Source: an uncultured Acidobacteriota bacterium (GTDB lineage Bacteria; Acidobacteriota; Thermoanaerobaculia; Gp7-AA8). Taken from it: a stretch of 5,176 bases of DNA. Positions 1 to 5,176 of the stretch are shown one piece after another (position 1 is the stretch's first letter; every line of letters starts with the position of its first letter). The notes below the pieces were generated by a model. It was not told the origin of the DNA and made no database searches. It saw only the letters and a program-made list of their open reading frames with translations. The position numbers were made by a program, and so were the translations under genes. The DNA is taken from NCBI GenBank assembly GCA_946887105.1, contig CAMPKJ010000321.1, positions 1 through 5,176 on the forward strand, written 5' to 3'.

Positions 1-1355
<1,355 letters not shown>

Positions 1356-1379
1356 CAGTAATCTCTATCTCAGTGGTGC

Positions 1380-3323
<1,944 letters not shown>

Positions 3324-3329
3324 ATTGGG

Positions 3330-3404
3330 GAACGATGAACGATGAACGATGAACGATGAAGGCGTTACGCCCGGTCATCGTTCATCGTTCATCGTTCATC
3401 GTTC
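3330..3404. repeat. Perfect inverted repeat made of 7-bp tandem repeats (hairpin before nuoL)
   Basis: The plus strand reads AACGATG four times (3331-3358), then a short apex, then CATCGTT four times (3376-3403). CATCGTT is the exact reverse complement of AACGATG. Including the flanking pairs 3330/3404 and 3359/3375 the stem is 30 bp with no mismatch. The apex contains a smaller stem, GGCG-TTA-CGCC (3361-3371). On the transcribed (minus) strand it ends 6 nt before the nuoL ATG. It has no T-tract on either side, so it is not a standard intrinsic terminator. The 7-bp period is not a multiple of three and the arms are perfect, so this is structured non-coding DNA. It resembles in style the heptameric short tandem repeats known from cyanobacteria, but the sequence is different. 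Confidence 0.95.
3358..3375 (+). repeat. Apical core of repeat element, copy 1 (GAAGGC-n4-CGCCCGGT)
   Basis: This 18-nt stretch at the apex of the nuoL-proximal hairpin reads GAAGGC-GTTA-CGCCCGGT. A second copy with a 2-nt centre is at 3953-3968, in the same orientation and likewise between two inverted tandem-repeat arms. All 14 flanking bases are identical in the two copies, which suggests that the two elements share ancestry although their arm repeats differ. Confidence 0.7.
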
Positions 3405-3407
3405 GTT

Positions 3408-3413
3408 CTCCTC
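3408..3413 (-). promoter_or_regulatory. Shine-Dalgarno GAGGAG displaced from nuoL by the hairpin
   Basis: The minus strand reads GTGAGGAGAACG immediately before the 7-bp repeat hairpin. GAGGAG is a strong anti-SD match and is the only good one between the DUF6335-like gene and nuoL. In linear distance it is 84 nt from the nuoL ATG. If the 3330-3404 hairpin folds, only 3 nt on one side and 6 nt on the other remain, giving a 9-nt spacer. In the unfolded form it sits 8 nt before the first ATG of the repeat array (3399), which opens only a five-codon ORF. Assignment to nuoL is inference. Confidence 0.55.
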
Positions 3414-3422
3414 ACATCATTC

Positions 3423-3449
3423 CGATGCGAGGAGTCCGTCCCCGCATCG
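3423..3449 (-). other. Small stem-loop directly after the DUF6335-like stop codon
   Basis: CGATGCG (3423-3429) and CGCATCG (3443-3449) form a 7-bp perfect stem with a 13-nt loop, abutting the stop codon at 3450-3452. In the direction of transcription it is followed by GGAATGATGTG rather than a run of T, so intrinsic termination is unlikely. It could protect the upstream transcript from 3'-end decay, or be a chance palindrome. Confidence 0.35.
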
Positions 3450-3860
3450 CTAACTTTCGTCTCTCAGTCGGTCCTGATAATCGCCGGATGATGCGGGATC
3501 GAGCTCCCAGCGCTTCCTGTCGCGATCGCGTTCCTTGTCGCCGGCCTTCAGTTCTTCATTGTCCTGATAGGTCACGCCCATCGCCTGTCCGATGTCGTCG
3601 ACCTGGCTCTGGCCGGGCACCGGCATGCTCGAGACTGGTGACTCATCGCCGCTGAACTGCGCCCCTTCCCATTGTGCGTCGACGTCTCCGCCGGTCAGTG
3701 TCGGGTCGGCCAGCGAGTCGTCCCTGAGGCGATTCGCGAGCTTTGCCGAGCCGGCCGAAATGTCGACCGTGGGCGGCTCGATGTCATCGCGGATTCCGTT
3801 GCGATTCCGGTCCTCCCGTTCGTTCTCTTCCCAGTCGATGAGCTTCTCTGTTTTGTCCAT
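3450..3860 (-). CDS. Small acidic soluble protein, probable DUF6335 family
   Basis: The protein is 136 aa, highly charged, free of cysteine and without any membrane segment or signal peptide, so it is probably cytosolic. From about residue 52 it reads ADPTLTGGDVDAQWEGAQFS, then GQSQVDDIGQAMGVTYQDNEEL, then RDRKRWELDPASSGDY near the C-terminus. I recognise this LTGGDVDAxW / VDDIGxAxGxxYQDNE / RWELDPASSxDY pattern from memory as DUF6335, a family of unknown function. The N-terminal quarter (DRNRNGIRDDIE, residues 17-28) resembles a calcium-binding loop. The ATG at 3860 is preferred because AGGAG lies 7 nt upstream; the in-frame extension to 3950 only translates the 8-bp repeats. It sits between nuoK (157 nt upstream) and nuoL (126 nt downstream), where no gene is normally found, and is bracketed by two related repeat elements. 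A complex I role is not supported; insertion into the operon is the simpler reading. Confidence is high for a real gene, moderate for the family. Confidence 0.8.
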   Translation of the reverse strand: MDKTEKLIDWEENEREDRNRNGIRDDIEPPTVDISAGSAKLANRLRDDSLADPTLTGGDVDAQWEGAQFSGDESPVSSMPVPGQSQVDDIGQAMGVTYQDNEELKAGDKERDRDRKRWELDPASSGDYQDRLRDES

Positions 3861-3867
3861 GTTCAGG

Positions 3868-3872
3868 CTCCT
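3868..3872 (-). promoter_or_regulatory. Ribosome binding site of the DUF6335-like gene
   Basis: The minus strand reads GGCAGGAGCCTGAACATG. AGGAG is 7 nt before the ATG at 3860. This fixes the start and rejects the longer reading into the 8-bp repeats. Confidence 0.8.
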
Positions 3873-3910
3873 GCCCGAACAGGTTGCTACGTCTGTGCCG
3901 CTTTTAATCC

Positions 3911-4010
3911 AGTCGCAAAGTCGCAAAGTCGCAAAGTCGCAAAGTCGCAAAGGAAGGCCGCGCCCGGTTCGTTCCTCGTTGAGACTTTGTCACTTTGAGA
4001 CTTTGCGACT
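3911..4010. repeat. 8-bp tandem repeat array with degenerate inverted copy
   Basis: The plus strand carries five exact copies of AGTCGCAA (3911-3950) followed by AG. After a 26-bp centre, the minus strand read from 4010 to 3979 carries four units: AGTCGCAA, AGTCTCAA, AGTGACAA, AGTCTCAA. The arms are therefore inverted, one perfect and one degenerate, and would pair imperfectly as a hairpin in the nuoK to DUF6335 transcript. It starts 7 nt after the nuoK stop codon and occupies most of the 157-bp gap. The spacer-less direct repeats are far too short for CRISPR. No U-run follows the hairpin in the minus direction. Confidence 0.9.
3953..3968 (+). repeat. Apical core of repeat element, copy 2 (GAAGGC-n2-CGCCCGGT)
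   Basis: The sequence GAAGGC-CG-CGCCCGGT lies between the two 8-bp repeat arms and matches the core at 3358-3375 except for a 2-nt shorter centre. The match continues to the right: TCGTTCCTCGTT (3969-3980 with the shared T at the boundary) matches TCGTTCATCGTT of the other element at 11 of 12 positions, as if two decayed 7-bp units remain here. Confidence 0.65.
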
Positions 4011-4017
4011 TCATCTC

Positions 4018-4316
4018 CTACCAGTGCATCAAATTCGCCTCATCCACATCGATCGTGTCGCGGTGATGGAATAAGGCGATGAAAATGGCCAGCCCGATCG
4101 CGGCTTCCGCGGCGGCGATGGCCATGATGAAAAAGACGAAGATCACTCCATGTACGTCGTGAAACTGGCGGGCGAAGGCGAGGAAGGTCAGGTTCACCGC
4201 GTTCACCATCAGCTCGATGGACATGAAGATGGTGATGCCGTTCCGCCGCGTCAGCACGCCGCACACGCCGATGGTGAACAGGATCGCGCTGAGGATCAGA
4301 AACCACTGCGTCGGAA

Positions 4317-4320
<4 letters not shown>
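4018..4320 (-). CDS. nuoK: NADH-quinone oxidoreductase subunit K
   Basis: NuoK is the small three-helix membrane subunit of complex I that contributes to proton transfer next to NuoJ and NuoN. From the GTG at 4320 the protein is exactly 100 aa, the usual family length. It shows [17 protein letters not shown] with the conserved E36, and [19 protein letters not shown] with the conserved E72, the two membrane glutamates needed for coupling in the family. The GTG start overlaps the nuoJ stop in a GTGA arrangement, typical of translational coupling, and GAGGTG lies 5 nt upstream inside nuoJ. The open frame continues far upstream, but that part only shadows nuoJ and nuoH. nuoK would usually be followed closely by nuoL; here about 700 bp intervene. 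Confidence 0.96.
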
Positions 4321-4835
<515 letters not shown>

Positions 4836-4838
4836 CGG

Positions 4839-5176
4839 CTAGATCCACCTTCCGGCGATGAATGCGGCCACGATGATGATGTTCAGGATGGCCAGCGGCA
4901 GGAAGAACTTCCAGCCGATCCGCATCAGGATGTCGTACTTGAGCCGCGGGATCGTCCAGCGCACCCAGACGAAGACGAACATCAGGATGCACACCTTCAC
5001 CAGGAACGCCAGGAACGACAGCAGGAAGCCGAGGAACGTGGCCGGCTCGTTGTACCAGGGGATGTCCCAGCCGCCGAGGTAGAGCGTGGTGATCACGGCG
5101 GACATCGTGGCCATGGCCATGTACTCGGCCATGAAGTAGAGCGCGAACTTCATCGACGAGTATTCGGTGTGGTAGC
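4839..5176 (-). CDS. nuoH: NADH-quinone oxidoreductase subunit H (partial, N-terminus beyond window)
   Basis: NuoH is the quinone-site membrane subunit that joins the peripheral and membrane arms of complex I. The last 111 residues are visible and the frame is open to the window edge, where it reads [21 protein letters not shown]. TEYSxMKFAL-AEY is the NuoH signature of the acidic loop and helix near the quinone channel. It continues with TTLYLGGW, a short loop with PWYNEPATF, a helix ([15 protein letters not shown]), and the C-terminal hallmark [25 protein letters not shown]. The stop codon is at 4839-4841. The methionine at 5153 is internal (the MKF of the signature), not the start. It is the first gene of the visible run and overlaps the nuoJ ribosome binding site at its 3' end. 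Confidence 0.97.
   Translation of the reverse strand, partial: YHTEYSSMKFALYFMAEYMAMATMSAVITTLYLGGWDIPWYNEPATFLGFLLSFLAFLVKVCILMFVFVWVRWTIPRLKYDILMRIGWKFFLPLAILNIIIVAAFIAGRWI

Noticed and set aside
3330..3404. Intrinsic transcription terminator between the DUF6335-like gene and nuoL
   Set aside because: The stem is long but not followed by a T-tract on either strand, and the next gene starts 6 nt after it.
3861..3950. N-terminal extension of the DUF6335-like protein to 3950
   Set aside because: The extra 30 residues translate the 8-bp array (LCDFATLRLCDW) and lack an RBS. The ATG at 3860 has AGGAG 7 nt upstream.
3900..3950. Promoter for the DUF6335-like gene within the 8-bp array (TTGCGA with a downstream GATTAA)
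   Set aside because: The -10 match is only 3 of 6, and the -35-like hexamer is simply the repeat unit, so it is not distinguishable from chance.
3911..3952. CRISPR array
   Set aside because: Units are 8 bp with no spacers and no cas genes nearby.
3592..4074. Plus-strand frames opposite the DUF6335-like gene and the 8-bp array
   Set aside because: They translate the repeat (KSQSRKVAKSQ) and antisense sequence, show no family features, and conflict with the well-supported minus-strand gene.

Overview
The window is a GC-rich bacterial chromosomal segment carrying the membrane-arm end of a respiratory complex I (NADH:quinone oxidoreductase, nuo) operon. Every supported gene is on the minus strand, so transcription runs from high to low coordinates. 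Protein style (a NuoL with a long C-terminal lateral helix; a DUF6335-like cyanobacterial/acidobacterial small protein) suggests a soil-type Acidobacteriota or a similar GC-rich phylum. That is an impression from the sequence, not a database result.

Layout in transcription order: the C-terminal part of nuoH (5176-4839, running off the window); nuoJ (4835-4317), 3 nt after nuoH; nuoK (4320-4018), which overlaps nuoJ by 4 nt (GTGA); a 157-bp gap holding an 8-bp tandem-repeat array and its degenerate inverted copy (3911-4010); a small acidic soluble protein that I read as DUF6335-like (3860-3450); a 126-bp gap with a perfect 30-bp-stem hairpin built from 7-bp tandem repeats (3330-3404); full-length nuoL (3323-1380); and the first 451 codons of nuoM (1355-1). 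There is no nuoI between nuoH and nuoJ.

The Nuo proteins are ordinary complex I subunits. NuoL and NuoM are antiporter-like proton-pumping subunits with their TM5 Glu, TM7 Lys and TM12 Lys/Glu residues. NuoK keeps both membrane glutamates (E36, E72), NuoJ keeps the TM3 Tyr-Gly segment, and NuoH shows the EYSxMKF and C-terminal hallmarks. They would assemble into the membrane arm.

The unusual part is 3324-4017. The normally tight nuoK-nuoL junction is split by a non-respiratory gene flanked on each side by a palindromic short-tandem-repeat element. The two elements use different repeat units (7 bp and 8 bp) but share an apical core, GAAGGC-(2 or 4 nt)-CGCCCGGT, in the same orientation, so they look like members of one repeat family. 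The nuoL-proximal hairpin lies exactly between a strong Shine-Dalgarno sequence (GAGGAG) and the nuoL ATG. Folding it would reduce the spacer from 84 nt to 9 nt, which suggests structure-dependent nuoL translation.
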